A DNA stretch of 64,000 nucleotides from contig OZ240239.1 in the NCBI GenBank assembly GCA_965198095.1, forward strand, positions 1,364,001-1,428,000. Direction: 5' to 3'. The position numbers and the translations under genes were made by a program. The notes beneath the pieces were generated by a model. That model had not been told where the DNA came from. It saw only the letters and a program-made list of their open reading frames with translations, and searched no databases. The DNA comes from CBDFJH01 sp965198095 (GTDB lineage: Bacteria; Latescibacterota; UBA2968; GCA-2709665). Positions 8,681-16,595 of this stretch are shown piece by piece (positions within the stretch are counted from its first letter, which is position 1; every line of letters begins with the position of its first letter).

Positions 8681-9538
8681 TCAGAAGTGCTCAATCCCTT
8701 CCTCACCCACCACCCTCACCTCCAGCTCCAGTTCGGTCGCCGATTCCTTACGCACGCGTTCCCTCACCTGATCGGCCAAAGTCAATACGTCTTCTGCCGA
8801 TCCTCCTCCCAGATTCACGACGAAATTGCCGTGAAGCTCCGACACTTCAACGGCGCCGACGGAAAGACCTTTGCATCCCGCCCGATCGATCAGGCGCCCT
8901 GCGGAGGCGCCCGCAGGATTCTTGAAGAGACAGCCCGCGTTCCGCTGCCACAGAGGCTGGGTTGCCCGCCTCTGTCTCAACATCTCGTTCATTCTCCCCT
9001 GAATGACTTCAGGGTCCTCCGCGACCAGGCCGAAATCGACCTCCGTCACCAACAACTGCTCCGGCAGACAGGTGTATCGGTAGCCGAACGGGATGTCTGC
9101 CTTTCGAAGCGTGATCACATCGCCTGAATCCAGGTCGATCCCGCTCAGCTGTAAGAGATTGTCCAGCGTCTCACCTCCCCACGCGCCGGCGTTGCCTCGA
9201 ACCGCGCCCCCAACCGTCCCCGGAATGCCGCACCCGAACTCCATCCCGGTCATGCCGAACCGCTGACAACGTCTGGAGAAGACCTGGAGGCTGGCCCCTG
9301 CCTGGGCGAGTCCTCGATCCCCGTCGATCTCGATCCGGGTCGCCCCTTGAGTCAAGCAGATCACCAGTCCCCTGAATCCGGCCTCTCGAACGAGCATGTT
9401 GGTCCCCCCTCCGAGCGGGAGCACCGGAAGGCCGATATCGCGGATGTAAGAGACCGCCCTGGCGACGTCTTCCAAACTCTCGGGCAGGAAGAAAAGGTCT
9501 GCCGGCCCACCGGTTCCGAAGGTCGTATGCGGTCCCAT
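8681..9538 (-). CDS. murB: UDP-N-acetylenolpyruvoylglucosamine reductase MurB
   Basis: This FAD enzyme reduces UDP-GlcNAc-enolpyruvate to UDP-MurNAc with NADPH. Family marks are HTTFGTGGPADLF, the FAD motif LPLGGGTNMLV, GIPGTVGGAVRGNAGAWGG and the late SAGRLIDRAGCKGLSVG. The ATG at 9536-9538 gives 285 residues. However, the frame upstream codes for a good MurB N-terminus (CRGDLRLDEPMGPHTTF) and stays open to about 9,700 with no in-frame ATG, GTG or TTG. The true start is probably 20-35 codons upstream, either at a rare start codon or hidden by a sequence error. It lies between murC and ftsQ. Confidence 0.93.
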   Translation of the reverse strand: MGPHTTFGTGGPADLFFLPESLEDVARAVSYIRDIGLPVLPLGGGTNMLVREAGFRGLVICLTQGATRIEIDGDRGLAQAGASLQVFSRRCQRFGMTGMEFGCGIPGTVGGAVRGNAGAWGGETLDNLLQLSGIDLDSGDVITLRKADIPFGYRYTCLPEQLLVTEVDFGLVAEDPEVIQGRMNEMLRQRRATQPLWQRNAGCLFKNPAGASAGRLIDRAGCKGLSVGAVEVSELHGNFVVNLGGGSAEDVLTLADQVRERVRKESATELELEVRVVGEEGIEHF

Positions 9539-9648
9539 AGGCTCGTCCAGACGCAGATCCCCGCGGCATGCGCTTTGGATCTCTCGTGCGAGGCGATCTC
9601 TTTTGGAATCGTCGCGCTTCAGGGCGATACCCGGGCTGCTTGTGGTTG

Positions 9649-11037
9649 CTAGGCGTCGGCACGTTCTCGCAGCCGTCCATAAAGGCGATGTGCCGTCTGC
9701 TCAACGTTCCCTGCCCCCATCACCAATACCAGATCCCCCGCCCTGATCTCGTCGCACACGGCGACGTCCAAATCGGCCAGCAGCGGTATGTATCTCGGTT
9801 CAGGGCCCCCGGCTTCACGGACCGAGGCGGCGATCAGGGCGCCGCTCACGCCGGGTATCGGATCTTCCCTCGCGGGGAAGACGTCGGTCAACCAAACTGC
9901 GTCCGCCGCACTCAAGGCGCCACCGAACGCCGACGCGAGATCTCGGGTTCGGGAGTAGAGATGAGGCTGAAAGACGGCCACAATGCGTCCGGTCCAACTT
10001 TTTCGTGCGGCATCCAACGACACCCGGATCTCGGTCGGATGGTGCGCATAGTCACTGACGACCAGGATACCTCCGGCCTCTCCAAGCACCTCGAATCGCC
10101 GGTGGACACCCCTGAAACCTTCAAGCCCGGCCCGGATATCCCCCCAGGAAATCCCCAACGCGAACCCCGCGCCAGCCGCCCCCAAGGCGTTGGACACGTT
10201 GTGGTCGCCCGGCGCCTGGAGCCTCAGGTTCCCGACAGGTTTCTGCTCGCAGATCAGTCTAAACCGGCTGCCGAATCCGTCCGGGATGACCTCCTCGGCT
10301 CGGATGTCGAGATCGCTCGCCAAGCCGTAGGTAATCTTTCGGACACCGGGCCCGGGAGAGAGGTCCCCCACTGCGGGATCATCCCCGCAGACGACCGCGT
10401 GGCCTCCTTCGGGCACAGATCCCACAAACTGTCGGAACGCCGACCGGATGTCACCCAGGTCCGCGTATGAATCCAGATGATCGTCATCGAGCGACGTCAC
10501 GATCGCCAGATATGGCGTGAGCTCCAGAAAGGCCCGGTTGAACTCATCTGCCTCGACGACCCACATCTCACCCTCACCCAACTGCAGGTTGGCGTCCGTA
10601 CCCCGCACCGTACCGCCCACAAGAACCGTCGGATCCAGACCGGCCTCCGACAGGATCGCACCGACCATGGCGGTCGTGGTCGTCTTTCCGTGCGTACCGG
10701 TCACGCCGACCACCCGGTGTCTCTGTGTGAGTGCCGCCAGGAACTCGGCTCGCGCGAGGATCGGGATCTCGCGGTCTCGGGCGACGACGAGCTCCGGCAC
10801 GCCCCGCGGAACCGCGGGTGTGTAAACGACCGCCTCGGCCTCTCCCAAGACGTCCGGTGAATGACCGATCTGGATCCGCAGGCCGAGGCGCTCCAGATGC
10901 GCCGTCAACGCCGATGCTTCCCGGTCGGATCCCGATACGAGACACCCCTTCAAGTGGGCGAACTCGGCCAGAGCGCTCATACTCACGCCGCCGACGCCGA
11001 CAAAGTGGATCCGGAAACCCGGTTTCAATTCCAGCAT
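9649..11037 (-). CDS. murC: UDP-N-acetylmuramate--L-alanine ligase MurC
   Basis: MurC adds L-alanine to UDP-MurNAc using ATP. The 462-residue protein shows the N-terminal UDP-binding motif HFVGVGGVSMSALAEF, the Mur-ligase P-loop VTGTHGKTTTTAM (about residues 110-122), the central VEADEFNRAFLEL and the C-terminal YAHHPTEI. All are diagnostic for MurC. It is the first gene after the inverted-repeat element at 11053-11233, which separates it from murG, so it may need read-through or its own promoter. Confidence 0.97.
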   Translation of the reverse strand: MLELKPGFRIHFVGVGGVSMSALAEFAHLKGCLVSGSDREASALTAHLERLGLRIQIGHSPDVLGEAEAVVYTPAVPRGVPELVVARDREIPILARAEFLAALTQRHRVVGVTGTHGKTTTTAMVGAILSEAGLDPTVLVGGTVRGTDANLQLGEGEMWVVEADEFNRAFLELTPYLAIVTSLDDDHLDSYADLGDIRSAFRQFVGSVPEGGHAVVCGDDPAVGDLSPGPGVRKITYGLASDLDIRAEEVIPDGFGSRFRLICEQKPVGNLRLQAPGDHNVSNALGAAGAGFALGISWGDIRAGLEGFRGVHRRFEVLGEAGGILVVSDYAHHPTEIRVSLDAARKSWTGRIVAVFQPHLYSRTRDLASAFGGALSAADAVWLTDVFPAREDPIPGVSGALIAASVREAGGPEPRYIPLLADLDVAVCDEIRAGDLVLVMGAGNVEQTAHRLYGRLRERADA

Positions 11038-11052
11038 TCGGCATAAAGGGAT

Positions 11053-11233
11053 CTAGTGTCGCGTCCCAGTAATTCGTAGAACAACTCTGTCACCAGCCCC
11101 TATGTTCGGCAGTAGGACTAGTGAACTATACAAGTGACTGATCTCAAAGGCATTAAGGGCGATAGTGTAATCACCATTTAGAAGCTGGTTTTAGGAAATC
11201 TTTATTGAAGAAACTTCCGGGACGTAACACTAG
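11053..11233. mobile_element. 181-bp inverted-repeat (MITE-like) element between murG and murC
   Basis: The ends CTAGTGTCGCGTCCC (11053-11067) and GGGACGTAACACTAG (11219-11233) are inverted repeats matching at 13 of 15 positions. The interior is AT-richer than the genes around it and has no coding frame. Nearly the same termini bound the element at 52557-52725. It interrupts the otherwise tightly packed dcw cluster. Confidence 0.7.
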
Positions 11234-11267
11234 GACGGATGATCCTGAACAACACAAGCACGATCAC

Positions 11268-12389
11268 TCACCCGTGGAGCAGGCCCGCCGCCTCCATGGC
11301 CGACCGCATTCGGTCGGCAGCTCGTGGCTCAGCCAAAGAGCGCGAGCGGGCTGCCATCTCCTTCAGCTTCTCCGGGTGGTCCATCAGCGCAGAAATCTCT
11401 CTTGTCAGACGGCTTCCGCTGAGGCTGGACTCGCGGATCATCTTGGCCGCACCTGAGCGCACCTGTGTCCAAGCGTTGCGTTCCTGGTGACTTTCGGCGG
11501 CGGTCGGGAACGGCACCAGGATGGCGGGAACCCCCAGGAGGTTCAATTCGGACAAGGTCGTCGCCCCGGAACGGGCGATCACCAGATCGGCCGCGCTGTA
11601 AGCCTCGGCCATGTTCTGGATGAAAGGCACGACGTGCACGCGACCAGGCCAAGGCTGGGCCGCAGCCGTCGCCATTTCATACTGCAGCTTCCCGGACTGC
11701 CAGATGACTTGAAGATCCTTCGTCATGAGCGTCTCGAGCGCCTCCTTTACCGCCAGGTTGATCCCTCGAGCGCCCTGACTTCCGCCGAGGACAAGCAGCG
11801 TCGGCCGTTCCGGCCTCAGGCCAAACCCTCTTCGGGAGTCCCCTGCGTCGCGTCGACACAGTCCGGGCCGTGTCGGATTTCCGACTCGGATCCGCTCGCG
11901 TCCTCCCACGCGGAGAACGGCCTCCGGGTAGGCCAGGAAGACCTGACGTGAAACGCGCGAAAGCACCCGGTTCGTAATCCCGGGAAGACTGTTCTGTTCT
12001 TGAAGGACCAGAGGACAACTCCAAATCCACGCCGCGATCCCGACAGGACCGCAAACATATCCGCCAGTACAGATCACAACGCGGGGACGAAACCTGGCGA
12101 CCCGGATCAGAGAGGAAAAAACAGCCTTGAGGAGTATCAAGGGGAACTTGAAGAGATCCGGGTGCAACCCACGCTTCAGGCCAATCACCTCGATGAGATC
12201 CAGCGGATAACCGGCCTGGGGAACGGCGCGCGCCTCAAGCCCCCTCTCTGTTCCTGAAAAGCGGATCTCAACGCCGGTATAGCGTCGGCGGATGGCGTCG
12301 GCGATGGCCAGAGCCGGATAGACGTGACCGCCGGTGCCTCCTCCGACAACGAGCACGCGCAGCGGCTTCAAAGTCGATTGCTGATCCAC
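11268..12389 (-). CDS. murG: UDP-GlcNAc:lipid I N-acetylglucosaminyltransferase MurG
   Basis: MurG makes lipid II on the inner face of the cytoplasmic membrane. The GT-B protein of 373 residues has the signature VVGGGTGGHVYPALAIADA at the N-terminus, the lipid-facing basic and hydrophobic stretch around residues 75-105, LVLGGSQGARGIN (about 200), and the UDP-GlcNAc site VIARSGATTLSEL followed by LVPFPTAAESHQERNA. Its start overlaps the end of ftsW by 22 bases, implying translational coupling. Confidence 0.97.
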   Translation of the reverse strand: MDQQSTLKPLRVLVVGGGTGGHVYPALAIADAIRRRYTGVEIRFSGTERGLEARAVPQAGYPLDLIEVIGLKRGLHPDLFKFPLILLKAVFSSLIRVARFRPRVVICTGGYVCGPVGIAAWIWSCPLVLQEQNSLPGITNRVLSRVSRQVFLAYPEAVLRVGGRERIRVGNPTRPGLCRRDAGDSRRGFGLRPERPTLLVLGGSQGARGINLAVKEALETLMTKDLQVIWQSGKLQYEMATAAAQPWPGRVHVVPFIQNMAEAYSAADLVIARSGATTLSELNLLGVPAILVPFPTAAESHQERNAWTQVRSGAAKMIRESSLSGSRLTREISALMDHPEKLKEMAARSRSLAEPRAADRMRSAMEAAGLLHG

Positions 12390-13576
12390 CCCGTTCGTCC
12401 CACGTGTGGGACGAATTGCCGCGCCTTGGGCAATTCGCCGGAGTCTCGTGCGCTCTGCTTGCCGATGTTGATCAGGATGCCGGCGGAGATCATGAACAAC
12501 AGCAGTGAGGAACCCCCATAACTGATGAAGGGCAGGGGAAGCCCCGTGGTGGGCAACAGACCGATACAGACCCCCACATTCACAAACGCGTAAACAAGGA
12601 CCATAAAGGTAATGCCCGACGCCAGCAAGAATCCGAATCTATCGGTCGCAATGCGGGCAATTCGGAGCCCGGTGCGACCAAAGATCAAAAACAGAAGGAC
12701 GAGCCCGCCGGTGCCAACCAATCCCAATTCTTCACCTACGATGCTGAACACGAAATCGGTGTGGGGTTCCGGCAGGAAGAGGTGCTTCTGAAGGCTCTGA
12801 CCCAAACCGAGCCCGGTCAGTCCCCCGCTTCCGAGCGCCAGAAGGGACTGCGCCATCTGGTAGCCGGTTCCCTGAAGATCCTGCTCCGGATTCAAGAACG
12901 CAAGAATGCGTTCTTTTTTGTAGCCGAGGGTGAAAATTGTAAGATACAGAAAGGGCAGCAGCGCCAGCAGTGTCCCCAGGAAGTGCGAGAGTCTTGCGCC
13001 GCCGAGATAGAGCATGAGTGTACAGGTCAGGCCGAGCGTCAGGGCCGTTCCGAGGTCCGGCTGTAGGACGATCAAGAACATGGCGGCACCCAGGACGGCC
13101 AGATGGGGCAGATATCCGCGCCTGAAATTTCTGATCACCGCGTACCGCCGGCTAAGCGAATGAGCCAGATAGATCACGAGCGCCAGTCTCATCAAATCCG
13201 AGGGCTGAAAGCTCCCCCCCGGAATCGGAATCCAGCGGTAGACGCCGCGCACTTTGGCGATGCCCAGGAGCTTGAACCCGATCACCACAAGCAGCCCCAG
13301 AAAGCCGAGGAGAAGAAGGTATCCGGACAACGCTGCCCAGCGTCGGTAGTTCACCCGCATCACGACCGACATTGCAATCAGACTGACCGCCGTACGAAGC
13401 ACCCAGCGCTTCAGAAAGAAGGCGTCGCTCTCGAATCTGACGTGAGCCAGCACGGAGCTGGCGCTGTAGACCATGACCGTTCCGAAACCGACCAGCATCA
13501 AGACGAGAAGCGTCAAGAGCTGAGCCTGCCGGTGACCGGATCCAATCGTATCTGTCATGAGAAGCCGATGCGTCAA
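12368..13576 (-). CDS. ftsW: Lipid II polymerase FtsW (SEDS family)
   Basis: A 402-residue polytopic membrane protein with about ten hydrophobic helices. SEDS hallmarks are seen: GFGTVMVYSASSVLA in helix 1, RWIPIPGGSFQPSDLMRLAL, LQPDLGTALTLG, GYQMAQSLLALGSGG, FSIVGEELGLVG, and LPTTGLPLPFISYGGSSLL near the C-terminus. With FtsI it polymerises septal glycan. Only 39 bases separate it from murF; in most bacteria mraY and murD lie here. Confidence 0.96.
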   Translation of the reverse strand: MTHRLLMTDTIGSGHRQAQLLTLLVLMLVGFGTVMVYSASSVLAHVRFESDAFFLKRWVLRTAVSLIAMSVVMRVNYRRWAALSGYLLLLGFLGLLVVIGFKLLGIAKVRGVYRWIPIPGGSFQPSDLMRLALVIYLAHSLSRRYAVIRNFRRGYLPHLAVLGAAMFLIVLQPDLGTALTLGLTCTLMLYLGGARLSHFLGTLLALLPFLYLTIFTLGYKKERILAFLNPEQDLQGTGYQMAQSLLALGSGGLTGLGLGQSLQKHLFLPEPHTDFVFSIVGEELGLVGTGGLVLLFLIFGRTGLRIARIATDRFGFLLASGITFMVLVYAFVNVGVCIGLLPTTGLPLPFISYGGSSLLLFMISAGILINIGKQSARDSGELPKARQFVPHVGRTGWISNRL

Positions 13577-13615
13577 ACGGGGTGGGGCAACCGACCAAGA
13601 AAGAGTCGCCGGCGT

Positions 13616-15043
13616 TTACGACTGCGTGCGCCGTTCAGGTGGCGGAGGCGGCTCGAACCCGAGCGCCGCGCCTACTTTCTCCATCGCCAGTCCCCTGGAG
13701 CCTTTCAAGAGGACGAGATCGTGAGGCTGAAGGAAACCCCTGAGCGCCGCGACCAACGCCGTTCGTGAAGTAAACGCCCTGGACCGTTCCGGAGGGAGTC
13801 CCGCCTCGACTCCCCCTGTCGCAACCTCGGAAGCGAGCTCCCCGAAAGCAAACAACGCGTCCGCGCCGCGCTCTGCCGCCGTCCGACCGATCTCCCGATG
13901 CGCATCGGGAGCGACCGAGCCGAGTTCGAGCATATCTCCAAGCACGGCCACGCGGCGACCGCCTCGATCGACCGAGACCCGAAGCAGCGTCTCAATGGCC
14001 GAACGCACCGAGACCGGATTGGCGTTGTAGGCGTCGTTGAAAAGACGAATCCCTCCGCGCTCCAGGATCTGGCTCCGAAGCCTGAGGGGGCGAAAGGCCC
14101 CCAGCACCGAAGCTGAATCGGCGATGGGCACCTCCAAAGCAGCGCCCACAGCTGCGGCGGCCAAGGCGTTGTAGACGTTGTGACGCCCCGGTACGGCCAG
14201 GTGAAATGAATGGCCCTGCAGAGAGAAATGACCGCAGCCCTCCTGATCCAGGATGAGTCCCTCCCCACGAAACTGACATATCTTTTCGATGCCAAAGCCA
14301 AGGAGTCTCCCCTTGATTGTTGCTCTCTCCTTGGACAATAACAGGTCATCGAGATTCAAGATAGTCATTGAAGACTCATCCAGATACTCCAGGAGTTCCC
14401 CTTTGGCCTTGGCCACTCCCTCTACAGAGCCCAAGAACTCCAAATGTGTCGCTCCAACGTTTGTAATGACGCCGATCGTAGGATCCGCCATGGTGCACAA
14501 CTGCTTCAACTCGCCGAATTTGCTGATACCCATCTCGATAACGGAGATTTCGTGCTCGCGTGACAGCCCGAAAAGCGTGAGCGGGACACCCAGCAGGTTG
14601 TTCAGGTTGCCCTCAGTGCTGTGGACGCGGTATCGCGTCTTCAACACCGCAGCCGCCATCTCCTTTGTTGTCGTCTTCCCATTGCTGCCCGTAATCGCCA
14701 CGACCGGAATGTCGAATTTGGCCCGGTATGCCCGAGCCAGATCCCCCATCGCCCGGTCGGGAGCGTCCGTGATGATCAAGCTTCCCAGACGATCCGCCTC
14801 CGCGCCTTGGGATCGATACCAGGCTCGGGAGACGACCGCGGCGAGCGCCCCCCGCTCAAACGCGTCCTTCAGGAATGCGTGCCCGTCTGTACGACGTCCG
14901 CCGAGCGCAAAAAAGATCTCTCCCTCTTTTAGCGTCCGGGAGTCGATCGATCCACCTGATGGGTAGAGGCTCGACGGGTCCCGGTCTGTCTTCAGATCTC
15001 CCCGCGCAGCCTCAGCGACGTCTGAGAGCGTGAATCCTTCCAT
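13616..15043 (-). CDS. murF: UDP-MurNAc-tripeptide--D-Ala-D-Ala ligase MurF
   Basis: MurF completes the pentapeptide of the soluble precursor. The 475-residue protein has the Mur-ligase P-loop VVAITGSNGKTTTKEMAA (about residues 107-122), EMGISKFGELKQL, NLDDLLL, and the late FNDAYNANPVSVRSAIETL and VAVLGDMLELG, which are specific to MurF. It follows murE with a 52-base gap. The next gene is ftsW rather than mraY. Confidence 0.97.
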   Translation of the reverse strand: MEGFTLSDVAEAARGDLKTDRDPSSLYPSGGSIDSRTLKEGEIFFALGGRRTDGHAFLKDAFERGALAAVVSRAWYRSQGAEADRLGSLIITDAPDRAMGDLARAYRAKFDIPVVAITGSNGKTTTKEMAAAVLKTRYRVHSTEGNLNNLLGVPLTLFGLSREHEISVIEMGISKFGELKQLCTMADPTIGVITNVGATHLEFLGSVEGVAKAKGELLEYLDESSMTILNLDDLLLSKERATIKGRLLGFGIEKICQFRGEGLILDQEGCGHFSLQGHSFHLAVPGRHNVYNALAAAAVGAALEVPIADSASVLGAFRPLRLRSQILERGGIRLFNDAYNANPVSVRSAIETLLRVSVDRGGRRVAVLGDMLELGSVAPDAHREIGRTAAERGADALFAFGELASEVATGGVEAGLPPERSRAFTSRTALVAALRGFLQPHDLVLLKGSRGLAMEKVGAALGFEPPPPPERRTQS

Positions 15044-15095
15044 GAGCCCTGTCGCTTACGACGTCCGAACCGGTTTTCGCCACGGCGTTCCCCGC

Positions 15096-16553
15096 TCACA
15101 CGAGATCCTTCAGCACCTCCCTTGCGATCTCACGGTCGTCAAAATGCACCCGCTCCTGTCCAATCTCCTGAGAGTCCTCGTGTCCCTTACCGGCGATCAA
15201 AACGACATCTCCCGCCCTTGCCTTCTCTATAGCGATTTCGATCGCCCGTCGCCGGTCCGGTTCGATCTCGTGGGACGCCGACCCCAACCCGGGCAGGATC
15301 TGTTGGATAATCGCATCCGGATTTTCGGTTCTGGGGTTGTCCGAAGTCACGACCGTAAGATCGGCCAGTCTGCCGGAAACCTCGCCCATCTCCGGACGCT
15401 TTCCCGGGTCCCGATCACCGCCGCAACCGAAACAGACGATCACGCTTCCCTCTGCAAGGGCGCGGGCAGCTTCGATCGCGCGCTCGAGCGCCTGAGGTGC
15501 GTGCGCAAAGTCCACGATCACGCCGAAAGGCTGGCCTTCATCCACAGATTCGAACCGGCCGGGTACCTGCACTTTCCTGATCGATTCCGAGATCAAATCG
15601 GGAGCAACTCCCGAAGCGAGTCCGACCGCAACGGCCGCTGCCGCGTTCCAGAATTGGAATCGGCCCCGGAGCGCAAGGTTCAGATCCAGCCTCCCGGCGG
15701 TCGTCTGAACGGTCAGCGCCACGCCCTGCCAGTCCGACCTTCCCTCCAGGATCCGCACATCGGCACGTTCAGAAGTGCCGTACCTCACGACCTTTCCAAG
15801 ACATTTCGAGAGGAATGCGTGCACGGCAGGATCGTCTACGTTGACAACCGCGTTGGCTTCCGAATCCAGGTTTTCAAAGAGCGCGGCCTTCGCGGCCATG
15901 TAGGCTTCAGAAGAGTGGTGAAAATCGAGATGGTCTCGACTGAAGTTGGTAAAAACTGCGGTTTCGAATCGTATGCCGGCGACCCGGTCCAGCGCCAGTC
16001 CGTGTGAAGTGACCTCCATCACGACCGACCGGCATCCGGAACTTCGCATTTCAAGGAACAGGTTGTGGAGCTCGTGGGCCTCTGGTGTAGAGTTCGTCGA
16101 TTTCCTGCAGAGGCCTCCGAGCCGATACTCAATGCTCCCGATCAAGCCGGGCAGCAAGCCAGCCTTCTCAAAGATCGCGTGAACGAGCGTTGCAGTCGTT
16201 GTCTTTCCGTTGGTGCCCGTCACGCCCACGACTCGGAGCGATTTCCAGGGTTCCCCCGTAAAGCGCCCCGAAATCCGCGGGAGCGCTCGCCGTGTGGATT
16301 CGACCTTTACGACCGCCGCCGAGCACGCCGGCACCTCCTCTTCCACGGCAACGGCTACCGCTCCTGCAGCCACGGCTTGGGGCACGAAGGCGTGCCGGTC
16401 GACCTCCTGTCCTCCCCGGATGGCGACAAACAGGTCTCCAGGCCTAACCTTCCTGGAGTCCGTTGCAAGACCGGTGATCTCAGGGTTGTCCCCCTTGAGA
16501 AGCCTCGCCCCTGGAAGTCCAAGAATCAACTCTTGAAGCCGCATGGTCCCCAT
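15096..16553 (-). CDS. murE: UDP-MurNAc-tripeptide synthetase MurE, meso-diaminopimelate type
   Basis: MurE adds the third amino acid of the stem peptide. The 485-residue protein has the P-loop VVGVTGTNGKTTTATLV (about residues 110-125), VMEVTSHGLALDRV, FTNFSRDHLDFH with the carbamylated-lysine region after it, FAHAPQALERAI and VTSDNPRTENPDAI. The tetrad DNPR marks enzymes that add meso-diaminopimelate rather than lysine, so the wall is predicted to be the Gram-negative type. It is 42 bases downstream of ftsI. Confidence 0.97.
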   Translation of the reverse strand: MGTMRLQELILGLPGARLLKGDNPEITGLATDSRKVRPGDLFVAIRGGQEVDRHAFVPQAVAAGAVAVAVEEEVPACSAAVVKVESTRRALPRISGRFTGEPWKSLRVVGVTGTNGKTTTATLVHAIFEKAGLLPGLIGSIEYRLGGLCRKSTNSTPEAHELHNLFLEMRSSGCRSVVMEVTSHGLALDRVAGIRFETAVFTNFSRDHLDFHHSSEAYMAAKAALFENLDSEANAVVNVDDPAVHAFLSKCLGKVVRYGTSERADVRILEGRSDWQGVALTVQTTAGRLDLNLALRGRFQFWNAAAAVAVGLASGVAPDLISESIRKVQVPGRFESVDEGQPFGVIVDFAHAPQALERAIEAARALAEGSVIVCFGCGGDRDPGKRPEMGEVSGRLADLTVVTSDNPRTENPDAIIQQILPGLGSASHEIEPDRRRAIEIAIEKARAGDVVLIAGKGHEDSQEIGQERVHFDDREIAREVLKDLV

Positions 16554-16595
16554 CCTCTTCCCATCCGCCGTTACAGATCCAGAACCGTTCCACGC

